A stretch of 64,000 nucleotides of DNA from Dermacoccus abyssi (GTDB taxonomy: Bacteria; Actinomycetota; Actinomycetes; Actinomycetales; Dermatophilaceae), in contig NZ_QWLM01000001.1 of NCBI RefSeq assembly GCF_003515945.1, positions 1 through 64,000 of the forward strand, in the 5' to 3' direction. A program made the position numbers and the translations under genes. Positions 26,996-38,607 of this stretch are shown here, piece after piece; the stretch's first letter is position 1, and each line of letters opens with the position of its first letter. Under the pieces are notes generated by a model. It saw nothing but the letters and a program-made list of their open reading frames with translations. It was not told the origin of the DNA and did not search any database.

Positions 26996-28407
26996 GAACG
27001 CTCCTGGGTGTGATGGGCGTCGAGCGGAACGGAGGATTCCTCGACGTCGGGGAGATGGGTGGACCGGCCCGCGATGACATCGCGGGCCAGCCGGACGAGG
27101 TCCGCCGGCCAGACGGGGTGAGACGCGGCGTCGAGATCGTCGAGCGACCACCACCGCCACTCCTGCATCGTCATCTGCTCTTCCGGGGTGAGAGCTGCGG
27201 GCTCGACGTCGAAGCGAGGGCATCGGACGACGAAGAAGGTCTCGTGTTGGTAGGTGATCTGGTCGGAGAATCCGTGGGAAACGGTCCGCGAGGCGACAGG
27301 GCCCACGACGTCGGCCTCGTCGATGCGTAAACCCGTTTCTTCCCACAGCTCCCGCACCGCAGCAGTTCGGGCACCCTCCCCCGGATCGACGCCGCCGCCC
27401 GGGGTGGCCCACCAGGTGAAGACCGGGTCGAGGCCCTGGTCGGAGTCGACGTAGAGCAGAACGGCGTCGCTCTCGTCGAGAACGATGAGGCGCACCGCCT
27501 CACGAGTTCGCGAGGGACGCTCGTGGGGCGCGACCGCTTCGAACGCACCCCCACCCTCGCGGCGGGCGATCGTCATGCGCGGCTTGTCGGCTGCGTCGCG
27601 CACGTCGCGGGCCTGATCGAACCCACGGCTCGCGAGGAGAGCTGCGGGCAGCGTCTCGCCCTGGACGTCGGCGTGCTCCATGACGAGGTGCCCACCCGGC
27701 TTGAGCAGTGCGGCCGCACGCTCGGCGATCTGCACCGGGAACCTCAAGCCGTCGTCGCTGCCGCCGTACAGCGCGATCGAGGGATCGTGATCGGCCACTT
27801 CCGGGTCGACCGGCACCATGCCGACAGGGATGTAGGGCGGGTTGCTCACGACGACGTCGAAGCTGCCCTCAAGCCCGGCTAGAGCCTCGCGCGCATCCTC
27901 AACGCTCAAGTGGACGTCGAGGCTCGTCGCGGCGATGTTGTGGGCTGTCCAGGCCGCTGCGGCCTCGTCGAGCTCGACTGCGCAGACACCGAGATCGGGG
28001 CGCTCGTGCTTGACGGCCAGCGCGATGGCACCTGAGCCCGTGCAGAGGTCGACAACGCGACCGCCGTGCGGGGCCAAGCGGATCGTCTCGTCGACGAGCA
28101 TCTCCGTCTCCGGGCGGGGCACGAACACGCCCGGCCCGACACTCAGCTCGAGGTGGCGGAACGGCGCCTTGCCGGTGAGGTGCTGCAGGGGTACTCGGGC
28201 CGCACGCTCGTCCACGAGGCCGGCGAAGCGCTCAGCGTCGGCGTCGTCGAGGTCACGCCCGAGGATCTCGAGGCGTCGCACCTCCCCCAGGGGCACACCG
28301 AGAGCGTGCGCCATGAGGGCAGCGGCGTCGTGGGCAGCGGATTCGACGCCGGCGTCGGACAGGCGCTGACGTGCGTTCCGGATTACGTCGCGCAGCGATG
28401 CTGCCAC
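26992..28407 (-). CDS. prmC: PrmC glutamine methyltransferase fused to a NUDIX hydrolase
   Basis: One 471-residue frame. Residues 1-283 are PrmC/HemK: N-terminal helical domain, SAM loop VVDLCTGSGAIALAV (118-132) and catalytic NPPY (189-192). PrmC methylates the Gln of the release-factor GGQ motif. Normally it would end near RMTIARR (283), but the frame continues through a short linker into a NUDIX domain (about 302-455) with a complete box GGVDPGEGARTAAVRELWEETGL. GTG 28407 follows the prfA stop by 4 nt, with GAGGA upstream. No frameshift or stop is visible at the joint. NUDIX substrate unknown. Confidence 0.85.
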   Translation of the reverse strand: MAASLRDVIRNARQRLSDAGVESAAHDAAALMAHALGVPLGEVRRLEILGRDLDDADAERFAGLVDERAARVPLQHLTGKAPFRHLELSVGPGVFVPRPETEMLVDETIRLAPHGGRVVDLCTGSGAIALAVKHERPDLGVCAVELDEAAAAWTAHNIAATSLDVHLSVEDAREALAGLEGSFDVVVSNPPYIPVGMVPVDPEVADHDPSIALYGGSDDGLRFPVQIAERAAALLKPGGHLVMEHADVQGETLPAALLASRGFDQARDVRDAADKPRMTIARREGGGAFEAVAPHERPSRTREAVRLIVLDESDAVLLYVDSDQGLDPVFTWWATPGGGVDPGEGARTAAVRELWEETGLRIDEADVVGPVASRTVSHGFSDQITYQHETFFVVRCPRFDVEPAALTPEEQMTMQEWRWWSLDDLDAASHPVWPADLVRLARDVIAGRSTHLPDVEESSVPLDAHHTQERS

Positions 28408-28411
28408 CGGT

Positions 28412-29494
28412 TCAGTCCTCCTGGCCGACGGCAGCCAGCCGTGCGACCTCGTCGGCGTCAACGGCGGACTGGACCACGGCGTCCAGGTCACCGTCGAGCA
28501 CGGTGTCGAGGTTGTACGACTTGTAGCCGGTGCGGTGATCGGCGATGCGGTTCTCGGGGAAGTTGTAGGTGCGGATGCGCTCACTGCGGTCCACGGTGCG
28601 CACCTGCGACTTGCGGGCCGCACTGGCCTCGGCCTCGCGCCGCTCGAGTTCGATCTGACGCAGGCGGGCCTTGAGCACGCGAAGCGCCGACTCCTTGTTC
28701 TGCAGCTGCGACTTCTCGTTCTGGCAGGAGACGACGACGCCGCTCGGCAGGTGGGTGATACGCACGGCCGAGTCGGTCGTGTTGACGCTCTGGCCGCCCG
28801 GTCCGGAGCTGCGGTAGACGTCGATCTTGAGGTCGTTCGGGCCGAACTCGACCTCGTCCTCCTCCTCGATGTCGGGCATGACGAGCACGCCGGCGGCGCT
28901 CGTGTGGATGCGGCCCTGGCTCTCGGTGACGGGGACACGCTGGACGCGGTGCACTCCGCCTTCGTACTTGAGACGCGCCCACGGCGCCTGCCCCGGCTCG
29001 GGGGTGCCCTTGGCGCGCACCGTGAGGCGGACGTCCTTGTAGCCGCCGAGGTCGGCGTCGGTGGCGTCGGAGATCTCCGCCTTCCAACCGCTGCGCTCGG
29101 CGAAGCGCAGGTACATGCGCACGAGGTCACCGGCGAACAGGGCCGATTCGGCGCCGCCCTCTCCGGCCTTGACCTCGAGGACGACGTCACGATCGTCGTC
29201 CTCGTCGCGCGGGAGCAGGAGCTTGCGCAGAACGTCGGCGGTCTCGTCGCGGTGCGTGCGCAGTGCGGGCAGTTCCTCGCCGAAGGCAGGGTCTTCTGCA
29301 GCGAGCTCTTCGGCGGCGCTCACGTCCTCGGTGGCGCTCTTCCACGCGTGGTACGCGGCGACCGTCGGGGCGAGCTGCGCGTACCGCTTGTTGAGCCGGC
29401 GCATGAGCGTCGGGTCGGCGTGCGTCGCGGGGTCGGCGAGCTGCTTCTCGAGGTCGTCGTACTCGGCGACGATCGTGGCTGCGGATTCAAGCAC
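28412..29494 (-). CDS. prfA: peptide chain release factor 1
   Basis: A 360-residue class I release factor recognising UAA/UAG. It has the PxT-type codon-recognition region within [28 protein letters not shown], and the GGQ loop [18 protein letters not shown] that triggers peptide release. Coupled to prmC, which methylates that glutamine, with start and stop 4 bp apart. Upstream lies the rpmE terminator hairpin. Confidence 0.96.
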   Translation of the reverse strand: MLESAATIVAEYDDLEKQLADPATHADPTLMRRLNKRYAQLAPTVAAYHAWKSATEDVSAAEELAAEDPAFGEELPALRTHRDETADVLRKLLLPRDEDDDRDVVLEVKAGEGGAESALFAGDLVRMYLRFAERSGWKAEISDATDADLGGYKDVRLTVRAKGTPEPGQAPWARLKYEGGVHRVQRVPVTESQGRIHTSAAGVLVMPDIEEEDEVEFGPNDLKIDVYRSSGPGGQSVNTTDSAVRITHLPSGVVVSCQNEKSQLQNKESALRVLKARLRQIELERREAEASAARKSQVRTVDRSERIRTYNFPENRIADHRTGYKSYNLDTVLDGDLDAVVQSAVDADEVARLAAVGQED

Positions 29495-29532
29495 GGGGGC
29501 TCCTGGGCGTGGGAAGGACGTGGGAATGCAAA

Positions 29533-29566
29533 ACGCCGACCCCAGCAGAGTTGCTGGGGTCGGCGT
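29533..29566 (-). terminator. rpmE terminator
   Basis: A perfect 15-bp stem (29533-29547 / 29552-29566, loop of 4) is followed on the minus strand by TTTT. It lies just after the rpmE stop, a canonical intrinsic terminator separating rpmE from prfA. Confidence 0.9.
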
Positions 29567-29575
29567 GCGCGAAGA

Positions 29576-29791
29576 CTACTTGGCGTCCTTCTTGCCGTAG
29601 CGCGCCTGGAAGCGAGCGACTCGGCCACCGGTGTCCATGAGCTTCTGCTTACCCGTGTAGAAGGGGTGGCAGTTGGAGCACACTTCGACGTTGATCTTGC
29701 CGGACGTCGCGGTGCTGCGGGTCTCGAACGTGTTGCCGCAGGTGCAGGACACCGTCGTGGCGACGTATTCGGGGTGAAGGTTCTTCTTCAC
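29576..29791 (-). CDS. rpmE: 50S ribosomal protein bL31
   Basis: A 71-residue bL31 of the zinc-binding (C+) form, with cysteines in VSCTCGNTF and [16 protein letters not shown]. This form is typical when zinc is sufficient; a C- paralogue usually replaces it in starvation, none is seen here. GTG 29791 has AGGAGAACCCC upstream. Stands alone between rho and prfA with its own terminator. Confidence 0.96.
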   Translation of the reverse strand: MKKNLHPEYVATTVSCTCGNTFETRSTATSGKINVEVCSNCHPFYTGKQKLMDTGGRVARFQARYGKKDAK

Positions 29792-30105
29792 GGGGTTCTC
29801 CTAGCTGTTGAGGATGCCGCCGGGTCGTCTGCTCGGGCGAGCGACGTGAACCGGAAGCCAACAATGAAGTTTGCCAGACGAGCTGGACACCTTCCAAAAC
29901 AGACGAGGCCCGGAACCTATTCCCGGGCCGTCGACTGCCGACGCGGGACCGAGCCAGACGCAGGACGTGGACGCAGCTGGCACCTCGGTGCGCGTAGGCG
30001 CGACTGGGGAAGAAACCTTCCCTACTTGCGTCCAGAAACGCCCCCGAAGACACAAGAAGGGAAGAGACCATCCCTATTTGCGTGTACGCGGGTACCACGA
30101 AAAGA

Positions 30106-30148
30106 GTGCGACACGTCATCGGAGAAGAGGGTGCGACACGTCATCGGA
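30106..30148. repeat. exact 18-bp direct repeat pair
   Basis: GTGCGACACGTCATCGGA occurs at 30106-30123 and 30131-30148, a 25-bp period. No gene explains it. Confidence 0.7.
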
Positions 30149-30294
30149 TCAGAGTCCCTGTTGCGAGCCCCAAGCAGGCGACGGTGCAGACCGCCGGACC
30201 ACGCTGGAAGCCGACCCGCCGCGTGTCGCAGCGAGACAGGCCCGTCAGGGCCTGGCCGCAAGACGCGCCTGGACGACGGCGAGGACCCTGGAAG

Positions 30295-30334
30295 CAGTGA
30301 GGCCGGTGCGAGCTCGCTCGCACCGGCCTCACTG
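30295..30334 (-). terminator. rho gene terminator hairpin
   Basis: A perfect 18-bp stem (30295-30312 / 30317-30334) with loop CTCG begins 10 bp after the rho stop on the minus strand. It lacks a T-run. Confidence 0.8.
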
Positions 30335-30344
30335 CTGAACAGGA

Positions 30345-32450
<2,106 letters not shown>

Positions 32451-32731
32451 GAAGGATCCTTCCCCCTCGTTCGGCCCGCGTGTCAGATACGCGGACGGGA
32501 TGTGAGTGGAGCCGGGTTCGAACAGAAACGAACCCGCTGCCGACCTCGTCCGGGGACGGACGGGGGATTCGGCAATGCACGAAAGCGCGGGTGGATCACC
32601 TGCGAGGCAGGTAGGCGTTCTTGGGACGTCGAAAGACATTCGAGGCCTCCGCTACCGCGACCGTGAAACGGTGACGGCTCGAGCGCCCTGGGAATTTCAC
32701 CCGGGTGCACCTTGACGGTACACCCCCGACC
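32451..32731 (-). promoter_or_regulatory. long rho leader with several hairpins
   Basis: The 281-bp spacer between thrB and rho has no separate gene. Read on the minus strand it can form stems such as ACCGT/ACGGT, ACCTGC/GCAGGT and GGGTTCG (32529-32535) / CGAACCC (32514-32520). Leaders of rho genes are often targets of Rho autoregulation, which is plausible here but not shown. It also contains the alternative start at 32639. Confidence 0.45.
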
Positions 32732-33694
32732 TCACGAGGACGAAACCACGTGCACCCCACGGCTTGTTGTGCCGGGCGAAATGATCTCCACGTCGCTGGC
32801 CACCGCACGCACGGCTTCCTCTCCCTGCCCGCTCGTCAGGGCGAGCACGGTGGGCCCGGCGCCCGAGATGACGGCAGGGATGCCGGCGTCGCGCAGGGCG
32901 TCGACGAGGGCCATCGACTCGGGGTAGGCGGGGCGACGGGCTTCCTGGTGAAGGTAGTCCTGGGTGGCCGGCATGAGGAGACTCGGGTCCGCGGTGAGGG
33001 CGTGCGCAAGCAGCGCCGTGCGCCCCGAGTTGCGAGCGGCGACGGCGAGCGGAACGGCGGTGGGCAGCGCGGCACGCGCGGTGGCCGTCGACAGACGTCG
33101 CTGCGGCACGACGAGTACCGGCACGAGGTGGGGGTGCGGCGCGAGGACAGCGCTTCGCCAGTCGCCTGCGTCACCATCGCCGGCCCAGCTCACCGTGACG
33201 TTGCCGTACACGGACGCGGATGCGTTGTCCGGGTGGCCCTCGATGCTCGAGGCGATGTCGCTGACGAAGCGCAGCACGGTGTCGTCCGCGAGGTCGAGGC
33301 CCGCCAGGGCCGTCCCGAGCGCGACACCGGTGACCGCGGCACTGGCCGACGAGCCCATCCCGCGCGAGTGCGGAATGGCACCCCGGTAGCTCAGCCTCAG
33401 GCCCTGCGGAGCGTCCAGACCGAGCGCCTGCCAGGCGGCCACCATGGCCCGGTAGGCCAGGTGCGACTCGTCCAGCGGCACCTCCCCCTCACCGAAACCG
33501 GTGGCCTCGACGACGAGCGAGTCGCCCTCGACGCTCGCCTCGGCCTCGTCCCAGACGCCGAGCGCCATGCCGATGGAGTCGAAGCCCGGCCCGAGGTTGG
33601 CCGTGCTCGCAGGCACTCGCACTCGAGCGCGGGCACCGGCGGCCACGACGGCCCCGTCACGCAGCGGTTCGGCGCTCGTCACACGGTGCGCCAT
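32732..33694 (-). CDS. thrB: homoserine kinase
   Basis: A 320-residue GHMP kinase phosphorylating homoserine for threonine synthesis. It has the N-terminal PASTANLGPGFDSIGMALG strand-loop, the ATP-binding GHMP motif SRGMGSSASAAVTGVALG, and a C-terminal AISGAGPTVLAL-type motif. It lies 2 nt after thrC and is the last gene of lysA-hom-thrC-thrB. Confidence 0.95.
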   Translation of the reverse strand: MAHRVTSAEPLRDGAVVAAGARARVRVPASTANLGPGFDSIGMALGVWDEAEASVEGDSLVVEATGFGEGEVPLDESHLAYRAMVAAWQALGLDAPQGLRLSYRGAIPHSRGMGSSASAAVTGVALGTALAGLDLADDTVLRFVSDIASSIEGHPDNASASVYGNVTVSWAGDGDAGDWRSAVLAPHPHLVPVLVVPQRRLSTATARAALPTAVPLAVAARNSGRTALLAHALTADPSLLMPATQDYLHQEARRPAYPESMALVDALRDAGIPAVISGAGPTVLALTSGQGEEAVRAVASDVEIISPGTTSRGVHVVSSS

Positions 33695-33696
33695 CG

Positions 33697-34800
33697 TCAG
33701 GAGTCGAGGCCGAGCGCCCGCGCCACCGAGTACGCGTCGACGTCGACGCGCTCGGGCTGGATGTCGTCACCGTCCGCGTTGCGCAGCGCCCACTGCGGGT
33801 CCTTGAGGCCGTGGCCCGTGACCGTGCAGACGATTGTGGCGCCCGCGGGCACCTGACCGGCGGCGTGCTTCTTGAGCAGGCCGGCGATCGACGCGGCCGA
33901 GGCGGGCTCGACGAAGATGCCCTCCTCGCTCGAGAGGTAGCGGTGGGCGTCGAGGATCTCGTCGTCGCTCACCGAGTCGATGAGGCCGCCGGAGTCGTCG
34001 CGGGCCTCCTCGGCCTGCTTCCACGACGCCGGGTTGCCGATACGGATTGCGGTGGCGATGGTCTCGGGCTCGTCGAACGGGTGCCCGGCGACGATGGGCG
34101 AGGCACCCTCGGCCTGGAAGCCCCACATCTTCGGCGTCTTCGTGGAGACGGCCGGCAGTTCGCGCCCGTGGGCGGTGGTGAACGGCGCCGCGTACTCGCG
34201 GTAGCCGCGCCAGTAGCCGGTGATGTTGCCCGCGTTGCCGACCGGCAGCACGTGGATGTCCGGGGCGTCACCGAGGGCGTCGACGATCTCGAAGCTTGCT
34301 GTCTTCTGCCCCTCGATGCGGGCCGGGTTGACGGAGTTGACGAGCTCGACCGGGTAGTTCTCGGCGAGCTTGCGCGCCACCGTGAGGCAGTCGTCGAAGT
34401 TGCCGTCGACCTGGAGCAGCTGCGCGCCGTGCGCGATGGCCTGGCTCAACTTGCCCATGGCGATCTTGCCGTCCGGCACGAGCACCGCACACGTCATGCC
34501 GGCCTTCGTCGCGTAGGCGGCTGCGGAGGCGGACGTGTTGCCCGTCGACGCGCAGATGACGGCCTTGGCACCGTTCTTCGCGGCCATCGACATCGCCGTC
34601 GTCATGCCGCGGTCCTTGAACGAGCCTGTCGGGTTGAGGCCCTCGTACTTGACGAAGACGCGTGCACCGACGCGCTTGCTCAGCTTCTCCGCCTCGATGA
34701 GCGGCGTGCCGCCCTCGCCGAGGGTGACGACGGGGGCTCCGTCGAGCATCGGCAGACGCTCGGCGTACTCGGTGATGACGCCGCGCCACAGGTGGGCCAT
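33697..34800 (-). CDS. thrC: threonine synthase
   Basis: A 367-residue PLP enzyme converting O-phosphohomoserine to threonine. The PLP Lys is in [12 protein letters not shown], with [20 protein letters not shown] and the phosphate loop [16 protein letters not shown]. It is the short bacterial type. Adjacent to hom (1 nt) and thrB (2 nt), showing one tightly coupled operon. Confidence 0.95.
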   Translation of the reverse strand: MAHLWRGVITEYAERLPMLDGAPVVTLGEGGTPLIEAEKLSKRVGARVFVKYEGLNPTGSFKDRGMTTAMSMAAKNGAKAVICASTGNTSASAAAYATKAGMTCAVLVPDGKIAMGKLSQAIAHGAQLLQVDGNFDDCLTVARKLAENYPVELVNSVNPARIEGQKTASFEIVDALGDAPDIHVLPVGNAGNITGYWRGYREYAAPFTTAHGRELPAVSTKTPKMWGFQAEGASPIVAGHPFDEPETIATAIRIGNPASWKQAEEARDDSGGLIDSVSDDEILDAHRYLSSEEGIFVEPASAASIAGLLKKHAAGQVPAGATIVCTVTGHGLKDPQWALRNADGDDIQPERVDVDAYSVARALGLDS

Positions 34801-34801
34801 G

Positions 34802-36115
34802 TCAGATTCCTTCCGCGCGCAGCACCGACGTCACGCTCGTGACGTCGGGCAGCTTCTTGATGGTGTCGACCGTGGTCGCGAGAGCCGATTCGGGGGCCTC
34901 GTGGGTCATGAACGTGAGCGAGGCGAGCCCATCGTCGGAGCGGCGCACGCCTTGGCGCATACTCTCGATAGAGACGCCCTGATCGCCGAAGGCGCTCGTC
35001 ACGCGACCGAGCACGCCGGGCTCGTCTGCCACCTCGACGCGCACGACGTAGCGGGTGAGCGATTCACCGATCGGCAGGATCGGCAGGTTGGCGTACGCCG
35101 ACTCCCCCGCGCCGTGCGAGCCGCTGACGCGGTGCCGGGCGGCGTGGACGATGTCGCCCAGCACGGCGGATGCCGTGGGGTCGCCGCCGGCGCCACGCCC
35201 GTAGAACATGAGCTCGCCGGCGAGCTTCGTCTCGACGAAGACGGCGTTGAACGCCTCGCGCACCGTGGCGAGCGGGTGCGAGCGGGCGAGAAGCACGGGG
35301 TGAACGCGGACGTTGACGCCAGGGCCACCGTCGGCCCCGTCGCGCTCGACCTTCTCGGCGATGGCGAGCAACTTGATGACGCAACCGGCGCGGCGAGCGG
35401 CCTTGATGTCCTCCGCCGTCAGGCCCATGATGCCCTCGCAGTGCACGTCACTCGTGCGCACCCGGGTGTGGAACGCCAAGGAGGCGAGGATCGCAGCCTT
35501 GGCCTGGGCGTCGTGGCCCTCGACGTCGGCGGTCGGGTCGGCCTCGGCGTACCCGAGGCTCTGCGCCTCGGCGAGCACGTCCTCGAGGTTCGCGCCGGTG
35601 CGGTCCATCTTGTCAAGGATGAAGTTCGTCGTGCCGTTGACGATGCCGAGCACCTTCGTCACTTCGTCGCCGGCGAGCGACTCGCGCAGCGGGCGGATGA
35701 GCGGAATGGCGCCCGCAACGGCCGCCTCGTAGGAGAGGTCGACGCCGTGCTCCATCGCGAGTTGGTACAGCTCCGGGCCGGCTTCGCCGAGGAGAGCCTT
35801 GTTGGCCGTGACGACGCTCGCGCCGTTCTCGAGGGCCTTCGTGATGAGCGACTTCGCAGGCTCCGTGCCGCCCATGAGCTCGACGACGATGTCGGCGCGC
35901 TCGACGAGGCCTTCGGCGTCGGTAGTGAACACGTCGGCGGGCAGACCCGTCTCGGAACGGTCCTTCGACGCATCCCGAACGAGCGCGCCGACGATCTGGA
36001 CCGGGGCCCCGACCCGGGCTTCGAAATCGGCTGCGTTGCGGGTGAGTTCACGCGCGACGGCGGTGCCGACGACGCCGCTGCCGAGCAGCGCCACCGTGAT
36101 GGGCTTGGTCGTCAT
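34802..36115 (-). CDS. hom: homoserine dehydrogenase with ACT domain
   Basis: A 437-residue NAD(P)-dependent enzyme reducing aspartate semialdehyde to homoserine. The Rossmann motif is [16 protein letters not shown]; the catalytic core contains [14 protein letters not shown] and the Asp/Lys-bearing [26 protein letters not shown]-terminal ACT domain (about residues 350-435) fits threonine feedback. ATG 36115 has GAGGA 6 nt upstream; ATG 36121 overlaps the lysA stop but sits too close to that site. Confidence 0.94.
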   Translation of the reverse strand: MTTKPITVALLGSGVVGTAVARELTRNAADFEARVGAPVQIVGALVRDASKDRSETGLPADVFTTDAEGLVERADIVVELMGGTEPAKSLITKALENGASVVTANKALLGEAGPELYQLAMEHGVDLSYEAAVAGAIPLIRPLRESLAGDEVTKVLGIVNGTTNFILDKMDRTGANLEDVLAEAQSLGYAEADPTADVEGHDAQAKAAILASLAFHTRVRTSDVHCEGIMGLTAEDIKAARRAGCVIKLLAIAEKVERDGADGGPGVNVRVHPVLLARSHPLATVREAFNAVFVETKLAGELMFYGRGAGGDPTASAVLGDIVHAARHRVSGSHGAGESAYANLPILPIGESLTRYVVRVEVADEPGVLGRVTSAFGDQGVSIESMRQGVRRSDDGLASLTFMTHEAPESALATTVDTIKKLPDVTSVTSVLRAEGI

Positions 36116-36117
36116 GG

Positions 36118-37485
36118 TCATTCCTCTTCCAGGGCGAGCAGGTCGTCGATGGTCTCCCGGCGCAGCAGGACGCGCGCGTCGCCGTCTTTGACGGCGACGA
36201 CGGGCGGGCGCGGGACGTGGTTGTACTGCGACGCGAGCGCGCGGCAGTAGGCGCCGGTCGCGGCGACGGCGACGAGGTCACCGTCCGCGACGTCGGCGGG
36301 GAAGTTGATGTCGCGCACGACGATGTCGCCGCTCTCGCAGTGCTTGCCGACGATGCGGGTGGCCACGAGGTCGTCCGCGCCACCGCGGTTCGCGAGCGCC
36401 GCGTGGTAGTCGGCGGCGTAGAGAGCGGGGCGGGCGTTGTCGCCCATGCCGCCGTCAACGCTGACGTAGGAACGCACGAGGTCGTCCGTGGCCTGCACGG
36501 GCTTGACCGTGCCGACCCGGTACAGCGTCACGCCGCCGGGGCCGATGATGCTGCGGCCCGGCTCGATCGAGACACGCGGAACGGCGACACCGGCGTCGTC
36601 GCAGGCCGTCTTGACGATGCGCGCGAGCTGCTGCGCCATGTCCGCCGGCTCGAGCGGGGTGTCGCTGGGCAGGTAGGCGATGCCGAACCCTCCGCCGAGG
36701 TCGAGTTCGGGCAACTCGACGCCGTGCGTTCGCGCGACGTCGAGCTGGAGGGCGACGAGGCGCGTCGCGGCCTCTTCGAACCCGTCCGATTCGAAGATCT
36801 GCGAGCCGATGTGGCTGTGGAAGCCGAGCAGTTCGAGCTCGGGGTGGGCGAGCACCCGGCCCACGGCGTCGGCGACCTGACCGTCCGCGAGGGAGAAACC
36901 GAACTTCTGGTCCTCGTGGGCCGTCGCGATGAACTCGTGGGTGTGGGCCTCGACGCCGAGCTTGACGCGCAGCATGACGGGCGCGCGCAGGTCGTGCTTG
37001 GCGGCTGCCACGGCGACGCGTTCGATCTCCTCGAACGAGTCGATGACGATGCGCCCCACGCCGTACGCGAGCGCCGCGTCGATCTCCTCGAGGCTCTTGT
37101 TGTTGCCGTGCATGCCGATGGCCTCACCGGGCACCTCGGCCTTACGGGCGATGGCGAGTTCGCCGCCGGAGCAGACGTCGAGACGCAGGCCCTCCTCGAC
37201 GACCCAGCGCGCGATGTGCGACGTGAGGAACGCCTTGCCCGCGTAGTAGACGTCGGCCATCGTGCCGATGTCGCCGAACGCCTGCGAGAACGCCTCGCGG
37301 TAGGCGCGGGCGCGCCGGCGCACGTCGTCCTCGTCGATGACGTAGGCGGGGGTGCCGAAGCGGTCGGCCAGTTCGGTGGCGGCAATACCGGCGATGCTGA
37401 TGACGCCGTCATCCCCGCGGCGGGCCGTGCGTGGCCAGACGATCTCCTCGAGGGGGCCGGTCGGCGCGTTCGGTACGGAACTCAC
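36118..37485 (-). CDS. lysA: diaminopimelate decarboxylase
   Basis: A 455-residue PLP fold-III decarboxylase making L-lysine from meso-diaminopimelate. The PLP Lys is in YYAGKAFLTSHIARW; HSHIGSQIF, DLGGGFGIAY, EPGRSIIGPGG and the C-terminal GKHCESGD motif are present. GTG 37485 follows AGGAG at 9 nt. It heads the aspartate-family operon; the DALR protein lies 65 bp upstream. Confidence 0.95.
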   Translation of the reverse strand: MSSVPNAPTGPLEEIVWPRTARRGDDGVISIAGIAATELADRFGTPAYVIDEDDVRRRARAYREAFSQAFGDIGTMADVYYAGKAFLTSHIARWVVEEGLRLDVCSGGELAIARKAEVPGEAIGMHGNNKSLEEIDAALAYGVGRIVIDSFEEIERVAVAAAKHDLRAPVMLRVKLGVEAHTHEFIATAHEDQKFGFSLADGQVADAVGRVLAHPELELLGFHSHIGSQIFESDGFEEAATRLVALQLDVARTHGVELPELDLGGGFGIAYLPSDTPLEPADMAQQLARIVKTACDDAGVAVPRVSIEPGRSIIGPGGVTLYRVGTVKPVQATDDLVRSYVSVDGGMGDNARPALYAADYHAALANRGGADDLVATRIVGKHCESGDIVVRDINFPADVADGDLVAVAATGAYCRALASQYNHVPRPPVVAVKDGDARVLLRRETIDDLLALEEE

Positions 37486-37550
37486 GTCGCTGTCTCCTGC
37501 GGTGTCGAAATCGCTGCCGGTCGTGCTCGTCGGGCAAGCCGATGAGCCGA

Positions 37551-38384
37551 TCAATAGGGTACGGGGGCGGCCAGGCGGGCCGCCGTCAGCGCCCCTTCGA
37601 GGACTCTACGGGCGGCGTCGAACACCGGCAGATCCGTCCGCGTGGCGGGCGAGTGTTCGGCAAACTGCGTGGTGCGCTCCGCGAGGATGACGATCTGGGT
37701 GAGCAACGGACGGGTGCGGCCGGTGTGTACGGCGTCCTCTGCCACTTGCGGGACGAGGGCGAGCGCCGCGAGGAGTCGCCGCCCGGCGCCATCCGCACTC
37801 GTGCCCGCGGCGGTTCCCGCCTCCTCGCCGGCCCCGACGCCCGCGACGGCGAGGGACGCGACCGAGTGTGCGCGTCGCACCAGAGCCAGAGTGTTCGCGT
37901 CACGGCGCGAGGCGAGGACGGACTCAGGTGCTGCGACAGGTACCGGAATCCGTTTCGGATGGGCGGCGTCGAGAAGCGCCCAGGTCAAGGCATCGAGGCC
38001 GATGCGTTCCGCGGCCGCCGCGAACGACATGGCTGCCCCGTCGATGCGAACGTCAGGCTGCACTGATTGCCACCTCGTCGTCGCCGCGTTGAGAGGGGCG
38101 AAGTCAGCCCGCAGGTGCGTGCACCACTCAGGACGCACAGCCACGTCGACGCTCAGTAGCCCCTCGTCGAAGGCCGCAAGCTCAAGCGCTCCGGGGGTCG
38201 TCTCGTCCAACGCCTGCCGAATCGCCGCGTGCGCCGCCTCGACGGAACTGGCGCGTCCCCGTTCGACCATGACGTGCGCCGCGTTGTTCGTGACGACGCC
38301 GGGTTCCTTCGACGGAGCCCACCGCCAGGCCACGCCGAGGCGCTCCCCCAGCGCCGAGGTCGTGGCCGCGTCGAACATGGGCAT
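37551..38384 (-). CDS. ArgS-related DALR anticodon-binding-domain protein
   Basis: A 277-residue protein occupying the place of argS, which precedes lysA in many actinobacteria. The C-terminal 110 residues match a DALR anticodon-binding domain (NTLALVRRAHSVASLAVAG... LLTQIVILAERTTQFAEHSP... FDAARRVLEGALTAARLAAPVPY). The N-terminal part lacks ArgRS HIGH and KMSKS motifs, so it cannot charge tRNA. It may have arisen from an ArgRS C-terminal half; true argS must be elsewhere. It could bind tRNA-Arg, notably since tRNA-Arg(CCG) is encoded next to it. Function unknown. Confidence 0.78.
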   Translation of the reverse strand: MPMFDAATTSALGERLGVAWRWAPSKEPGVVTNNAAHVMVERGRASSVEAAHAAIRQALDETTPGALELAAFDEGLLSVDVAVRPEWCTHLRADFAPLNAATTRWQSVQPDVRIDGAAMSFAAAAERIGLDALTWALLDAAHPKRIPVPVAAPESVLASRRDANTLALVRRAHSVASLAVAGVGAGEEAGTAAGTSADGAGRRLLAALALVPQVAEDAVHTGRTRPLLTQIVILAERTTQFAEHSPATRTDLPVFDAARRVLEGALTAARLAAPVPY

Positions 38385-38459
38385 GAGCGTAGCGAGTGAG
38401 ACAAAGTCGCTTACCGCTGGTGCGCCGCAGCTTGATCGTTCCCGCGTAGAGAATCAGGG

Positions 38460-38607
38460 AACACGTGCCCCCTGCAGGAACCGTCGCACCTCGCAAGCTC
38501 GGGGCTCCTCCCGAATCCTTCGCGTTACTCAGGTATTGAGGAAGGCCACCACACCTGCGCTAGCGCTTCGGCGTGACGGCCTTCCTCAACAAGTGCCCCC
38601 TGCAGGA
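38460..38607. repeat. direct duplication of the tRNA-Arg 3' end (possible att pair)
   Basis: Bases 38588-38607, covering the last bases of the tRNA gene and its flank, recur at 38460-38479 with 19 of 20 identical; the exact core is GTGCCCCCTGCAGGA. The copies are 128 bp apart in the same orientation. Integrases commonly use tRNA 3' ends, so this may be an attachment scar; no integrase is present. Confidence 0.55.
38536..38589 (-). terminator. tRNA-Arg terminator-like hairpin
   Basis: A 12-bp stem TTGAGGAAGGCC (38536-38547) / GGCCTTCCTCAA (38578-38589) encloses a 30-nt loop with its own GCGCTAGCGC palindrome. It directly follows the tRNA on the minus strand. Confidence 0.65.

Larger units (their letters stand above)
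29792..30344. other. gene-free 553-bp spacer between rho and rpmE
   Basis: No coding frame with family features or a good ribosome binding site is seen. It holds the rho terminator (30295-30334), a pair of 25-bp imperfect repeats at 30007-30031 and 30059-30083 (22 of 25 match, each with an internal GGGA...TCCC inverted repeat), and an exact 18-bp direct repeat at 30106-30123 and 30131-30148. The rpmE promoter should also lie here. The ordered repeats hint at a small RNA or regulator sites. Confidence 0.5.

Noticed and set aside
28410-29190. Further N-terminal extension of the prmC-NUDIX frame
   Set aside because: It overlaps prfA out of frame and is arginine/serine-rich shadow sequence; GTG 28407 is the family start.
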